A DNA stretch of 64,000 nt from Nostoc sp. UHCC 0702 (GCA_017164015.1 CP071065.1:8151501-8215500), one strand, 5' to 3'; shown: positions 16,400 through 25,576, counted from the stretch's first letter. The notes: generated by a model from the letters alone, not told the origin. Translations and numbers: made by a program.

Positions 16400-17071
16400 T
16401 TTATCTTATCAAAAAGGTAATAATTATTCCTTGTTTTGTAATGAAGATAGAGTTTTTCTGGAAATAGCAATTATCACAACTATAACCACAATTATCTAAA
16501 TAAATATGGGATATAATTAACAATCACATCAGATTTAAAGACAAATCTGGTTTGATATATGAAAAATTTTCAGGAAGGTAGGCAAAGCCCACCTAAATGT
16601 ATTTCAAAAATGAAATAAAAGTCGGATAGAAATTAATATTTACAACTACATGAAGTTGGAAAAACATAAAATTTTATAATTCACAAACTTATCTATTTAG
16701 ACATGTATCTACTTACTGGCAAGTGATACCGTCAAAATAACGTATATAAAATTACTATAGCAATCCGATTTGATTTCTGAATCACTCGTAGAGGTAAGGG
16801 ACTGGGGACTGGGGACTGGGGACTGGGAAGAAGGAATAAAGGTGTACTGAGTTTTGTTCAAAAATCAAATATGAGTCCTATATATGGATTTTCTATAACT
16901 TGAATCAGCAATGCTGCTAGTAGGCTGATATTGTAGGTGGATGTAAGTAAAATTCCTTTGAAATCAGTTTTTTGGGAAAGCGATCGCACAAGGGCTGCCA
17001 AATGTAACAGATTGCAACGTATAATGAGAACGGCAAAACGATTAAGAAATATTGAAGAACAGTAGGTTTAA
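16400..17071. other. Intergenic region upstream of phytoene desaturase
   Basis: 672 bp, very AT-rich. It contains a GGGACTG heptamer tract (16798-16827) and presumably the pds-crtB promoter. A GTA-N8-TAC sequence at 16742-16755 has no matching -10 element. No ORF. Confidence 0.5.
16798..16827. repeat. GGGACTG heptamer tract
   Basis: Four tandem GGGACTG units; the same unit occurs at 56148-56180 and, on the other strand, at 30706-30785. Confidence 0.85.
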
Positions 17072-18511
17072 ATGCGAGTAGCGATCGCGGGTGCTGGCCT
17101 AGCAGGACTTTCCTGCGCGAAATATCTCACAGACGCAGGTCACACTCCCATTGTCTTGGAACGCCGGGACGTACTGGGTGGCAAAGTGGCGGCGTGGAAA
17201 GACTCTGATGGAGACTGGTACGAAACAGGTCTGCACATTTTCTTTGGGGCATATCCCAACATGTTGCAGCTATTCAAAGAACTGGATATTGAAGACCGAT
17301 TGCAGTGGAAAGAACACACAATGATCTTCAACCAGCCCAATGCACCAGGTACTTACAGCCGCTTTGATTTTCCGGATTTGCCAGCACCCTTAAATGGTAT
17401 AGTGGCAATTCTGCGAAATAATGACATGCTGACCTGGCCCGAAAAAATTAAATTTGGGTTAGGACTGATTCCGGCGATGATTCAGGGGCAAAAATACGTC
17501 GAAGACATGGACAAATACTCCTGGACAGAGTGGCTGCGTAAGCACAATATTCCGGAACGGGTCAATAAAGAAGTTTTTATTGCCATGAGCAAATCACTGA
17601 ACTTCATCGGCCCCGATGAAATTTCTGCTACCATCCTGCTAACAGCCCTCAATCGCTTTCTCCAGGAAAAAAACGGCTCGAAAATGGCGTTTTTGGATGG
17701 TTCTCCAACAGAACGATTGTGTCAACCTTTAGTAGATTACATTACCGAACGAGGTGGGGAAGTACGGCTGAATGCTCCCTTGAAAGAGATTTTGCTGAAT
17801 CCTGATGGCACAGTCAAAGGATTCCTGCTGCGTGGGTTAAATGGGGCAGAAGATCAAGTCTTCACGGCTGACTTGTATGTATCTGCCATGCCAGTTGATC
17901 CACTGAAAGTCATACTCCCGGAACCTTGGCAACAGATAGAATTCTTCCAAAAGCTAGAAGGCTTGGAAGGCGTACCAGTGATTAACTTGCATTTGTGGTT
18001 TGATCGCAAACTCACAGAAATTGATCACCTATTATTTTCGCGATCGCCCCTCCTCAGCGTTTATGCTGATATGAGCAATGCTTGCCGTGAGTATGCTAAT
18101 CCCGATCGCTCGATGCTGGAATTAGTTTTAGCACCAGCTAAAGATTGGATCGCCAAATCTGACGAGGAAATTGTCAACGCAACAATTGCTGAATTAGAAA
18201 AACTCTTCCCCGACCACTTTGGAGGAGAAAATCCAGCAAAATTGTTGAAATATCATGTGGTGAAAACGCCACGTTCAGTGTACAAAGCGACTCCAGGTCG
18301 TCAAGCATACCGTCCGTCGCAAGTAACCCCCATTGCCAATTTTTACCTAACTGGCGATTACACCATGCAACGTTACTTAGCCAGTATGGAAGGTGCCGTA
18401 CTTTCTGGTAAGCTAACAGCGCAGGCGATCGCTGAAGCCAACCCGGTGACGAATCCTTCCCACCTGCCAACGCTAACCCGACCGCCTGCAACGAATGCTG
18501 CAACTGTCTGA
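17072..18511 (+). CDS. crtP: 15-cis-phytoene desaturase (CrtP/PDS)
   Basis: A 479-residue FAD-dependent desaturase of the plant/cyanobacterial type. The dinucleotide-binding motif is VAIAGAGLAGLSCAKYL (residues 3-19) with LERRDVLGGKVAAW after it; the C-terminal flavin motif is FYLTGDYTMQRYLASMEGAV (about 433-452). It introduces two double bonds into phytoene to give zeta-carotene, with plastoquinone as acceptor, on the membrane. Length is normal. The next gene, phytoene synthase, starts 17 bp before this stop codon, a conserved arrangement in Nostocales, and the overlap suggests translational coupling of the first two carotenoid steps. Confidence 0.97.
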   Translation: MRVAIAGAGLAGLSCAKYLTDAGHTPIVLERRDVLGGKVAAWKDSDGDWYETGLHIFFGAYPNMLQLFKELDIEDRLQWKEHTMIFNQPNAPGTYSRFDFPDLPAPLNGIVAILRNNDMLTWPEKIKFGLGLIPAMIQGQKYVEDMDKYSWTEWLRKHNIPERVNKEVFIAMSKSLNFIGPDEISATILLTALNRFLQEKNGSKMAFLDGSPTERLCQPLVDYITERGGEVRLNAPLKEILLNPDGTVKGFLLRGLNGAEDQVFTADLYVSAMPVDPLKVILPEPWQQIEFFQKLEGLEGVPVINLHLWFDRKLTEIDHLLFSRSPLLSVYADMSNACREYANPDRSMLELVLAPAKDWIAKSDEEIVNATIAELEKLFPDHFGGENPAKLLKYHVVKTPRSVYKATPGRQAYRPSQVTPIANFYLTGDYTMQRYLASMEGAVLSGKLTAQAIAEANPVTNPSHLPTLTRPPATNAATV

Positions 18512-19427
18512 TTCCCCCCCGCGCATGAAAACGCTGGTCTCAGTAGACGAGTCCTACAACCTATGTCGTCACCTCATAGCCAAGTATTCCACGACGTTTT
18601 ACCTCAGTACCTTGCTCCTGAGCAAGGAAAAACGTCCCGCTATTTGGGCAATTTATGCTTGGTGTCGCCGTACAGATGAACTAGTGGATGGCCCTGCATC
18701 TGCCATGACAACACCAGAAACCCTAGATCTATGGGAACAGCAGCTGGAATCAATTTTTGCTGGACACCCAGCAGATAATTTAGATGTAGCGTTGGCGGAT
18801 ACTGTCCAACGCTTTCCAATGGACATTCAGCCCTTTCGGGATATGATTGCCGGACAGCGTATGGACTTGTACCGCAGTCGCTATGAAACTTTCGAGGACT
18901 TATACCTCTACTGTTACCGCGTCGCTGGTACCGTAGGCTTAATGTCAACGGCAGTTATGGGGTTGGATAACACCAGAAATACAGCTCCGTGGAACCGTGA
19001 ACAACAGCCCTATGTTCCCATAGAAGAAGAAATTGCCTTGGGAATTGCCAAGCAACTAACCAACATCCTGCGGGATGTGGGAGAAGATGCACGACGTGGG
19101 CGAATTTATATTCCTCTAGAAGATTTGGCAAGATTTAACTACACAGAGGAAGATTTATTTAAAGGTGTAGTCGATGAGCGCTGGCGGTCTTTGATGCGCT
19201 TCCAAATAGCACGGGCACGACAATTTTATACCAAAGCAGAAAAGGGAATCTCTTACCTCTCTTCTGATGCTCGCTGGCCTGTGTGGGCAGCCCTTACCCA
19301 TTACAGCGGAATTTTAAGAATAATTGAGCGCAACGATTATAATGCGTTTACTCAACGTGCCTACGTGCCCCAATGGCAAAAGTTACGTTCTTTACCACTG
19401 GCTTGGATGCGATCGCAAGTACTGTAA
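18495..19427 (+). CDS. crtB: Phytoene synthase (CrtB)
   Basis: A 310-residue member of the squalene/phytoene synthase family that joins two geranylgeranyl diphosphates to give phytoene. The two aspartate-rich motifs are DELVD (about residues 56-60) and DVGEDARRGR (about 195-204), which bind Mg-diphosphate. The first methionine (MLQLSDSPPRMKTLVSV) is kept because cyanobacterial homologues commonly begin MLQL; an alternative ATG lies ten codons in. The gene overlaps crtP by 17 bp in another frame. A heptamer tract follows the stop codon. Confidence 0.97.
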   Translation: MLQLSDSPPRMKTLVSVDESYNLCRHLIAKYSTTFYLSTLLLSKEKRPAIWAIYAWCRRTDELVDGPASAMTTPETLDLWEQQLESIFAGHPADNLDVALADTVQRFPMDIQPFRDMIAGQRMDLYRSRYETFEDLYLYCYRVAGTVGLMSTAVMGLDNTRNTAPWNREQQPYVPIEEEIALGIAKQLTNILRDVGEDARRGRIYIPLEDLARFNYTEEDLFKGVVDERWRSLMRFQIARARQFYTKAEKGISYLSSDARWPVWAALTHYSGILRIIERNDYNAFTQRAYVPQWQKLRSLPLAWMRSQVL

Positions 19428-19430
19428 TTA

Positions 19431-19509
19431 GGTCAGTGGTCAGTGGTCAGTGGTCAGTGGTCAGAGTTAACTCACAAACAACTAACAACTGACAACTGAC
19501 AACTGACAA
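19431..19509. repeat. GTCAGTG and TGACAAC heptamer tract
   Basis: Four GTCAGTG units (19432-19460), a short spacer, then TGACAAC units to 19509. Confidence 0.85.
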
Positions 19510-19562
19510 TTAACTATTTACTTTCCTGAAAAAATCTGCTAACATATTTATTCGTGACCGAT

Positions 19563-19654
19563 GGAGAGGTGGCTGAGTGGTCGAAAGCGGCAGATTGCTA
19601 ATCTGTTGTACGGCAGGCAACTCCGTACCGAGGGTTCGAATCCCTCCCTCTCCG
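19563..19654 (+). tRNA. tRNA-Ser (anticodon GCT)
   Basis: A 92-nt class II tRNA. Acceptor stem GGAGAGG pairs with CCTCTCC; the D-arm contains GGCTGAGTGG; the anticodon loop TTGCTAA sits on a GCAGA/TCTGT stem; a long variable arm and the T-arm GAGGGTTCGAATCCCTC follow. The discriminator is G, as expected for serine. CCA is not encoded. Confidence 0.96.
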
Positions 19655-19689
19655 TTTTGTAGACTTAAAAATTCATCAAAAGTACTAAT

Positions 19690-19731
19690 GTAAGGGTAAA
19701 TACTTTTACACCTTCAGGAGGATGCTATCAT
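19690..19731 (+). promoter_or_regulatory. NtcA-activated promoter of the amino-acid-binding lipoprotein gene
   Basis: GTA-AGGGTAAA-TAC (19690-19703) is an exact GTA-N8-TAC NtcA site, and TATCAT (19726-19731) lies 22 nt downstream, matching the TAN3T -10 box. This is the canonical class II NtcA promoter layout, about 97 bp before the gene. The site is seen; nitrogen control is inferred. Confidence 0.75.
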
Positions 19732-19827
19732 TTATCCTTTGGAGTCTTGTTAAGATTGAACTAACCTGAAAATTTAGTCTAAATCTTACTTTCAGGCTCC
19801 CATATATCTGAGGAGTGAGAGTAACGT

Positions 19828-21162
19828 ATGCGAAAAATTAGTGCTGCCCTAGCCTTGAGTTTAACTACCATAGCATCTGGTTTTCTGTTGGCAGCTTGTG
19901 AAAATTCCGGCGGTTCTAATAGTGTCAGTACCCCTGGCGGTAACGCCACCCCAGCAGCAAACACAACGTCCACAACTAGTAGTGCCGATGGGCTAAAAAT
20001 TGGTACTCTACTACCAACCACTGGAGATTTAGCCTCCATTGGACAGCAGATGATAGGTTCGATTCCTTTACTCGTCGATACCGTTAACGCTTGTGGTGGA
20101 GTAAATGGTAAACCAGTAACTTTAGTGCAAGTAGACGACCAAACCGATCCTAAAGCTGGTGCCGCCGGGATGACCAAACTGGCAACTCTAGATAAAGTTG
20201 CTGGTGTAGTTGGCTCATTTGCTAGTAGCGTCTCCACTGCTGCTGTATCAGTTGCCGTACCTAACAAAGTCATGCAGGTTTCGCCTGGTAGTACCAGTCC
20301 CATCTTTACCGAAAAGGCGAAAAAAGGAGACTTTAAAGGCTTTTGGGCGCGTACAGCTCCCCCTGATACCTACCAAGCTCTAGCCTTAGCCCAACTAGCT
20401 AATAAAAAAGGTTTCAAGCGGGTTTCCACAGTTGTAATTAACAACGATTATGGTGTTGGCTTTGAAAAAGCATTTGTAGAAACCTTTGAAAAATTGGGCG
20501 GTACAGTAGTTAATAAAAACAACCCAGTCCGCTACGACCCCAAAGCCCAAACATTTGACACCGAAGCTGCTGCTGCTTTTGCTGGTAAGCCAGATGCAGT
20601 AGTTGCTGTCCTTTATGCCGAAACAGGTAGTCTGCTCCTCAAAACTGCTTATCAACAAGGTTTAACCAACGGAGTACAAATTCTCCTGACAGATGGCGTG
20701 AAATCACCTACCTTCCCCGAACAAGTTGGTAAAGGCCCTGACGGCAAATATATCTTAACTGGAGCGCTTGGTACAGTGCCTGGTTCCGATGGTAAAGCAT
20801 TAGAAGCTTTCAATAAGTTGTGGAAAGAGAAGAAAAATGGTAGTTCTCCTGGGGAATATGCTCCCCAAGCTTGGGATGCTGCGGCTTTATTAGTTTTGGC
20901 GGCCCAATCTGCTAAGGAAAACACAGGTGTTGGTATATCAAGCAAAATCCGCGAGGTTTCTGCTGGCCCCGGTACAGAAGTTACCGATGTCTGTGAAGGC
21001 TTGAAGTTACTCAAAGAAGGTAAAAAGATTAACTACCAAGGAGCTAGCGGTAACGTAGATGTTGATGCTAACGGTGATGTCCTTGGTGTCTATGATGTTT
21101 GGACAGTAGAAGCAGATGGCAAAATTAAAGCCATTGACAAAGTGACTCCAACTAAGAGTTAG
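19828..21162 (+). CDS. natB: Branched-chain/neutral amino-acid ABC transporter binding lipoprotein (probable NatB)
   Basis: A 444-residue periplasmic binding protein of the Leu/Ile/Val type. A signal peptide with lipobox LLAAC puts the lipidated cysteine near residue 24, followed by a Ser/Thr/Asn-rich linker. The binding fold starts at LKIGTLLPTTGDLASIGQQM and continues with VSPGSTSPIF and NNDYGVGF. In Anabaena PCC 7120, as I recall it, natB of the N-I neutral amino-acid permease directly follows pds and crtB, and that order is kept here. No permease or ATPase genes are nearby, as is usual for the scattered nat genes. A GAGGAG sequence lies 12 nt before the ATG, and a GTA-N8-TAC site upstream suggests activation by NtcA under nitrogen limitation. 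Confidence 0.85.
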   Translation: MRKISAALALSLTTIASGFLLAACENSGGSNSVSTPGGNATPAANTTSTTSSADGLKIGTLLPTTGDLASIGQQMIGSIPLLVDTVNACGGVNGKPVTLVQVDDQTDPKAGAAGMTKLATLDKVAGVVGSFASSVSTAAVSVAVPNKVMQVSPGSTSPIFTEKAKKGDFKGFWARTAPPDTYQALALAQLANKKGFKRVSTVVINNDYGVGFEKAFVETFEKLGGTVVNKNNPVRYDPKAQTFDTEAAAAFAGKPDAVVAVLYAETGSLLLKTAYQQGLTNGVQILLTDGVKSPTFPEQVGKGPDGKYILTGALGTVPGSDGKALEAFNKLWKEKKNGSSPGEYAPQAWDAAALLVLAAQSAKENTGVGISSKIREVSAGPGTEVTDVCEGLKLLKEGKKINYQGASGNVDVDANGDVLGVYDVWTVEADGKIKAIDKVTPTKS

Positions 21163-21179
21163 GAGTTAGGAGAGGGATA

Positions 21180-21327
21180 ATATCATGTCTGGTTAATTAG
21201 TTATGATTTCCACAGTCATTGCACCCCACCCCTAACCCCTCCCCGTTGACGGGGAGGGGAAACAAAGCGTAGCTTTGGTGGGGGTGGGGTTCTTAGGGTT
21301 TAATAAGTAATCAGCCGGACATGATAT
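21180..21327. repeat. MITE-like repeat, family B, copy 1
   Basis: The left end ATATCATGTCTGGTTAATTA (from 21180) and the complement of the right end (ATATCATGTCCGGCTGATTA, ending at 21327) are long imperfect inverted repeats of about 27 bp. The interior holds a CACCCCACCCCTAACCCCTC / GGGGTGGGG palindrome. The same termini occur at 62734-62963. Confidence 0.75.
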
Positions 21328-21346
21328 AACTCCCAACTTTTAACTT

Positions 21347-22186
21347 CTAAAAGCCAAAACCACGGAAGTTATAACCAACTCCTATCAACAAACCTAAATC
21401 AGTTTCATCGAAAAATGCAGCGTTGACAGCAGCTGTTGCCGTAAATTGCGAAGTTAGAGGTACATCGATACCACCAGATAATAAAAAGCCAACTTGCGAG
21501 TCATCGCCGGTAGAAATAGCTGCACCAGCTCCGATGTAAGGGGCGATCGCTAAAGGTTCACTAAATGGATCTGCTTGCTGGAAGGAAAAGTCGTATGATA
21601 GGGGAAGCAGAATTGTCGTATTGTCCCCAAACACCGCTGACAGTCTAAATGAGAAGGTATTTGTTAGCCCAATTTTGCTAACAGCTGCAAAGTTGCCATC
21701 ACCCAAGGATGATTGACCACCATCTAAACCAATGTTACCAGCAACACCAATATAGCTATTGCCACCACGGGTAGGTCTGCCGACATCAATATCCGATTGT
21801 GCCACCTTGGGAGCCGACGTTTGAGAAGTTTCTGAAGTCGGTTCTGCATACTTAGGTATCAGTGCAGATGATGAAGTTGCTACTGTTCCAGGAACAGGCG
21901 TAAATGTTCGACTAGCAGTTTCTGCTGTGGTAGCATCAGATTCTGTTGCTTGATTCTCAACTGAGAAAGTCGAATTGGCAGTTGTTTCAGTGGAGAAGTT
22001 TTCACTTGGGGCCTCTAGTTCAGCATTCGACTGGTTGGGAGACAATACAGTTGCGGAAGGCTCAGTTACCTGCTCACTGCTGATATTGTCCACTGTCTGA
22101 GCAGCAACAGATAAACCACTACCCAGAACTGCAACAACAGCTAAACTTGGCAATAAAACACCTTTACGAAGAAAAATAGTATTCAC
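21347..22186 (-). CDS. Secreted outer-membrane beta-barrel protein of unknown role
   Basis: A 279-residue protein read from GTG at 22186, preceded by AGGAG at a 5-nt distance; the longer frame to 22252 lacks such a site. The signal peptide is NTIFLRKGVLLPSLAVVAVL up to VAAQ. A long Ser/Thr/Glu-rich, low-complexity linker (about residues 30-130) is followed by GGNSYIGVAGNIGLDGGQSS and a C-terminal half of alternating strands ending FDETDLGLLIGVGYNFRGFGF, with a terminal phenylalanine as in outer-membrane barrels. No family could be named. It is convergent with natB across a MITE-like repeat. Confidence 0.7.
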   Translation of the reverse strand: MNTIFLRKGVLLPSLAVVAVLGSGLSVAAQTVDNISSEQVTEPSATVLSPNQSNAELEAPSENFSTETTANSTFSVENQATESDATTAETASRTFTPVPGTVATSSSALIPKYAEPTSETSQTSAPKVAQSDIDVGRPTRGGNSYIGVAGNIGLDGGQSSLGDGNFAAVSKIGLTNTFSFRLSAVFGDNTTILLPLSYDFSFQQADPFSEPLAIAPYIGAGAAISTGDDSQVGFLLSGGIDVPLTSQFTATAAVNAAFFDETDLGLLIGVGYNFRGFGF

Positions 22187-22729
22187 ATTCACTCCTAACA
22201 GAACATTGCCACAATATATATTCTGTGCTTTTGATTCAACGAATTTGGGCAATATTCAAACTTTAACCCAGAAAATTGATTATTACATCCATAGGTGGAC
22301 AGAATTACTAAAGATACCGTGTCAATCCATTAAATCAGATGCTCTGAGTTTGAAGAGTGACAAAAATGAACTGGGTTACACTGTTTTACTTTAATGTTGA
22401 TACAAATAAGCAGATCTTGAGCAGGGGTGCAGTAGAGACGTTCCGGCGGAACGTCTCTACTGATGGATTTGTATCAGTAATTGAGTGAAATAGTATTACA
22501 CCCTTTGTTTGTTTTTTTTGCTTGAGACCAAAGCCACTATTGTATCGAAGAGGTAATCAAAAAATTGCTCAGCTGATTACTATGATATCTACAGCTATTA
22601 TGGCTTTCAACAATTAGAAAATATATATATCTCAAAGGAAAGTAACAGAGGAGAACAACTCCATATGCAAAATTATTCTCGTTCTCCCCTAATTCCACTT
22701 TAGTATATCCACTACGTAGCAAAGGCTGC
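22187..22729. other. Intergenic region
   Basis: 543 bp between the barrel-protein start and the serine-hydrolase stop. It holds a 15-bp perfect palindrome (AGTAGAGACGTTCCG arms, 22431-22461), the same unit as after dnaX. Nothing else is recognised. Confidence 0.5.
22431..22461. repeat. Palindromic repeat AGTAGAGACGTTCCG
   Basis: 15-bp arms around a single G; a second copy lies at 59568-59598 with a slightly different centre. A mobile or amplified palindrome family is likely. Confidence 0.8.
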
Positions 22730-23668
22730 TCACAGACTCGCAATTGCTTCGGTAACTAACTTCGAGACAAAGGGCAAAATAGCGCGGTTTTGGGCTTGTG
22801 CTTTGCCTTCAGTAAATACCACCAACAGGTAAGGACGCTGTTCTGGTAATTCAATATACGCTGCGTCGTGGCGAACTTGACTTGTCCAACCTGCTTTTGA
22901 CCAAATTTGAGCATCTGGGGTGAGTCCACCACCTAAAAAACCTGTGATTTGGTCTTCCTCTACATCTTTTGGCAAATCGTCAGGATTGAGACTACGTTTG
23001 AGCAAAGCCATCATTGCTTGCGATCGCCCGCTCTCAACCGCTACCCCACCGATTATGCTATGTAGTAAGCGAGCGATCGCGTTTGTCGTCAGCATATTGC
23101 GATTTTCTAACATCTCCCCATAAAACGCCCGCTCTCTTCCATAGGGGCCATCACCCCAAGTTTTTTGACAAACGTTAATTGTCTGGATTTCTTCCCAGCC
23201 TAATGATTGGTAATAGCGGTTGACAATATGACGCTGATACTTCCAGGTTTCAAATGGCCCTACAGGTAACTCCGGCCCTGATGTAGTACCGCTGAGAATA
23301 TCTACAATTAAGCTGGTAGCATCATTGCTAGAATCAACAATCATATCGCGCAAGGCTCGCTCTAACTCCTTGGAAGTTTGGCTCATGCCTTTCTCTAGCC
23401 ATTCGTTGACTGCCACTAAGTAAAATAGCTTGACTACACTGGCGGGGTAAATCCGCTCAACACCGCGATAATTAAAACCACGGACTGGGTGATTCCAAAA
23501 AGCGTCCGGAGTCAGTGCGCCGCCAGTATTGACTGGTACTGGTGGATCGTAAACAATCCAAGTCAGGGCAATTTGATTACGAGCTAAGGTGGGAAATGCT
23601 GCCCAAGTGGCCTCTAAAATGCCATTACCAAGATTTTCGAGTTGTTCGTCTTTTTTAAAGAAAACCAT
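22730..23668 (-). CDS. Class A beta-lactamase-like serine hydrolase
   Basis: A 312-residue protein with the fold signatures of serine beta-lactamases and DD-peptidases: SVVK (Ser77, Lys80) in YPASVVKLFYLV, an S-x-N element in DSSNDATS (about 112-119) and a KAG in place of KTG (WSKAGWTSQ, about 259-267). No signal peptide is visible, which is unusual for a true beta-lactamase, so a role in cell-wall or ester hydrolysis inside the cell is as likely. Its start codon lies only 22 bp from the start of the divergent NlpC/P60 endopeptidase gene, suggesting shared control in cell-wall metabolism. Confidence 0.82.
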   Translation of the reverse strand: MVFFKKDEQLENLGNGILEATWAAFPTLARNQIALTWIVYDPPVPVNTGGALTPDAFWNHPVRGFNYRGVERIYPASVVKLFYLVAVNEWLEKGMSQTSKELERALRDMIVDSSNDATSLIVDILSGTTSGPELPVGPFETWKYQRHIVNRYYQSLGWEEIQTINVCQKTWGDGPYGRERAFYGEMLENRNMLTTNAIARLLHSIIGGVAVESGRSQAMMALLKRSLNPDDLPKDVEEDQITGFLGGGLTPDAQIWSKAGWTSQVRHDAAYIELPEQRPYLLVVFTEGKAQAQNRAILPFVSKLVTEAIASL

Positions 23669-23690
23669 TGTTAGCTATTGACCTAAAATA

Positions 23691-24398
23691 ATGCTTTGTG
23701 ATCCCAAATCTCAAATCCCAAATCCGCAATTGGGAGAATACCATTGTCTGGCTGACCTGAATTTATATGATTCTCCTGAATGTACCCGCTTGGCAACTCA
23801 AGCCGCTGCTGGGCGACATTTACAGGTAATATCATTTCATCAGGATTCAGCAGTTGAGGTGTGTTTATGTGAGGATGACTATCCAGGGTGGCTATCCCTT
23901 GCTGATTTAGGTTTACTACAACCTGCTACTGTACTTTATCAAGCCAAATCATTTTCTAAATTTGATATTAAGAAACTGCTACCAGAGGTGATCTCTTTCA
24001 CCCAAAAAGCGATGCAACAGTCAAATTATTACCTTTGGGGGGGTACAGTAGGGCCAAATTATGACTGTTCTGGCTTGATGCAAGCAGCATTTGCCTCGGT
24101 GGGTGTTTGGCTACCTAGAGATGCCTATCAGCAGGAGGGTTTTACTCAGGCAATTACCATTGCTGAATTAGAAGCTGGGGATCTGGTCTTTTTTGGTACT
24201 CCTGAAAAAGCCACCCATGTGGGTCTTTATTTGGCAGATGGCTATTATATCCATAGTTCCGGGCAAGCCCAAGGACGAAATGGTATTGGGATTGATCTTC
24301 TTTCGGAACAGGGAGATGCAGTCAGTCAGTCATACTATCAGCAGCTACGAGGTGCTGGCAGAGTTATTAAGAGTTACGAACCACACAGAGAAGTCTGA
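23691..24398 (+). CDS. NlpC/P60 cell-wall endopeptidase (gamma-D-glutamyl-L-diamino acid endopeptidase type)
   Basis: A 235-residue protein: an N-terminal SH3b-like domain (about 15-85) and a C-terminal NlpC/P60 cysteine-peptidase domain with Cys126 in YDCSGL, His176 in THVGLY and His188 in YYIHSSGQ as the catalytic triad. Length and order match the structurally studied Anabaena/Nostoc enzymes (AvPCP, NpPCP) that cut between D-Glu and the diamino acid in peptides with a free N-terminal L-Ala, which points to peptidoglycan recycling. There is no signal peptide. The N-terminal residues SQIPNPQ are encoded by AATCCCA-like heptamers. The stop codon lies in a GC-rich hairpin (24397-24420). Confidence 0.92.
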   Translation: MLCDPKSQIPNPQLGEYHCLADLNLYDSPECTRLATQAAAGRHLQVISFHQDSAVEVCLCEDDYPGWLSLADLGLLQPATVLYQAKSFSKFDIKKLLPEVISFTQKAMQQSNYYLWGGTVGPNYDCSGLMQAAFASVGVWLPRDAYQQEGFTQAITIAELEAGDLVFFGTPEKATHVGLYLADGYYIHSSGQAQGRNGIGIDLLSEQGDAVSQSYYQQLRGAGRVIKSYEPHREV

Positions 24399-24420
24399 GG
24401 GGCGGCTTCCGCCGCCCCTC
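24397..24420. repeat. GC-rich hairpin overlapping the NlpC/P60 stop codon
   Basis: Perfect 10-bp stem GAGGGGCGGC / GCCGCCCCTC with TTCC loop. There is no T run, so it is not a canonical terminator; it may stabilise or attenuate the mRNA between the peptidase and GT2 genes. Confidence 0.6.
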
Positions 24421-24456
24421 AGAACTTCGGTCAAGACGCTGAGGACGCAAAAGGAT

Positions 24457-25467
24457 ATGAGGAGTGGGTTTTCTGGAAGAATTGCTCAAGAAAATGGGAC
24501 GATTTTAGCAATTGTTCCAGATGTTTCGGTGGTGGTGCCGGTGCGCGATGAAGTGGAAAGTTTACCGCTTTTATTAGAGGCGATCGCATCTAGTTTAGCT
24601 AAGGTTGAATTGAGTTATGAAATTATTTGTGTGGATGATGGTTCCACAGATGGTTCTGCGGAATTTCTCAAAGCCCAAGCCCAAATCCGCAATGATTTAA
24701 AAGCGGTGATTTTGCGTCGCAATTACGGGCAAACTGCGGCCATGGCGGCTGGTTTTAATTATGCCTTGGGCAAAGCGATCGTTACTTTAGATGCTGACCT
24801 CCAGAATGATCCTGCTGATATCCCGATGTTGTTGGCAAAGTTAGAAGAAGGTTACGATTTGGTGAGTGGTTGGCGGCAAAAACGTCAAGATGGAGCGGTA
24901 AATCGGTTACTTCCTTCTAAAATTGCTAACTGGCTAATTCGCCGTACTACTAGCGTGTATATTCATGACTATGGCTGTTCGTTGAAAGCCTATCGTGCGG
25001 AACTCGTGGCAGATATGAATCTCTACGGGGAATTACACAGATTTTTACCTGCTTTAGCTTACATCGAAGGTGCAAGAATTACAGAATTACCTGTGCGACA
25101 TCACGCGCGTCGCTTTGGTAAGAGTAAGTATGGTTTGTCACGGACATTCCGCGTATTGATGGATTTGCTAACCATTTTATTTATGAAAAAGTTCCTCACA
25201 CGCCCAATGCATGTTTTTGGGCTGTTGGGCTTCAGTTCAATGGTGGCGGGGACGCTGATTGGTATTTACCTAACTTTTGTGAAATTAATTTGGCATGAGG
25301 ATATTGGCAATCGTCCTTTGCTGATTTTGGCAGTGCTGTTGCTAGTGACGGGAGTGCAACTGTTTTGCTTTGGTCTTTTGGCAGAGTTACTGATGCGTAC
25401 TTACCATGAATCCCAAGGTCGCCCCATCTATCGCGTGCGGGAGGTGGTAGCAAAAAATGTTAACTAA
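24457..25467 (+). CDS. Family 2 glycosyltransferase, polyprenyl-phosphate type (GtrB/DPMS-like)
   Basis: A 336-residue membrane glycosyltransferase read from ATG 24457; the frame extends upstream over the peptidase gene, but that part is a shadow. The GT-A domain shows VSVVVPVRDEVESLPLLL, VDDGSTDGS and DADLQND (the DxD-type motif), then GWRQKRQDG and SKYGLSRTFRVLMDL. Two hydrophobic segments at the C-terminus (about 250-275 and 288-310) anchor it. Such enzymes move a sugar from a nucleotide to undecaprenyl phosphate. It follows the NlpC/P60 gene by 58 bp, with a hairpin between them, and may be co-transcribed. Confidence 0.88.
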   Translation: MRSGFSGRIAQENGTILAIVPDVSVVVPVRDEVESLPLLLEAIASSLAKVELSYEIICVDDGSTDGSAEFLKAQAQIRNDLKAVILRRNYGQTAAMAAGFNYALGKAIVTLDADLQNDPADIPMLLAKLEEGYDLVSGWRQKRQDGAVNRLLPSKIANWLIRRTTSVYIHDYGCSLKAYRAELVADMNLYGELHRFLPALAYIEGARITELPVRHHARRFGKSKYGLSRTFRVLMDLLTILFMKKFLTRPMHVFGLLGFSSMVAGTLIGIYLTFVKLIWHEDIGNRPLLILAVLLLVTGVQLFCFGLLAELLMRTYHESQGRPIYRVREVVAKNVN

Positions 25468-25480
25468 GGTAACAATATTA

Positions 25481-25552
25481 GTCAACAGTCAACGGTCAAC
25501 GGTCAACGGTAATTACTTTTGACTATGGACTATTGACTATTGACTATTGACA
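25481..25552. repeat. GTCAACG and GACTATT heptamer tract
   Basis: Three GTCAACG-type units, a spacer, then GACTATT/GACTATG units. The MFS start codon follows about 24 bp later. Confidence 0.85.
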
Positions 25553-25576
25553 AAAACCCATTAAACAGCATCTACC

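Noticed and set aside
16742..16755. GTA-N8-TAC sequence upstream of pds
   Set aside because: It matches the NtcA core but lies in very AT-rich DNA, over 300 bp from the gene, with no TAN3T box at the right distance; chance match likely.
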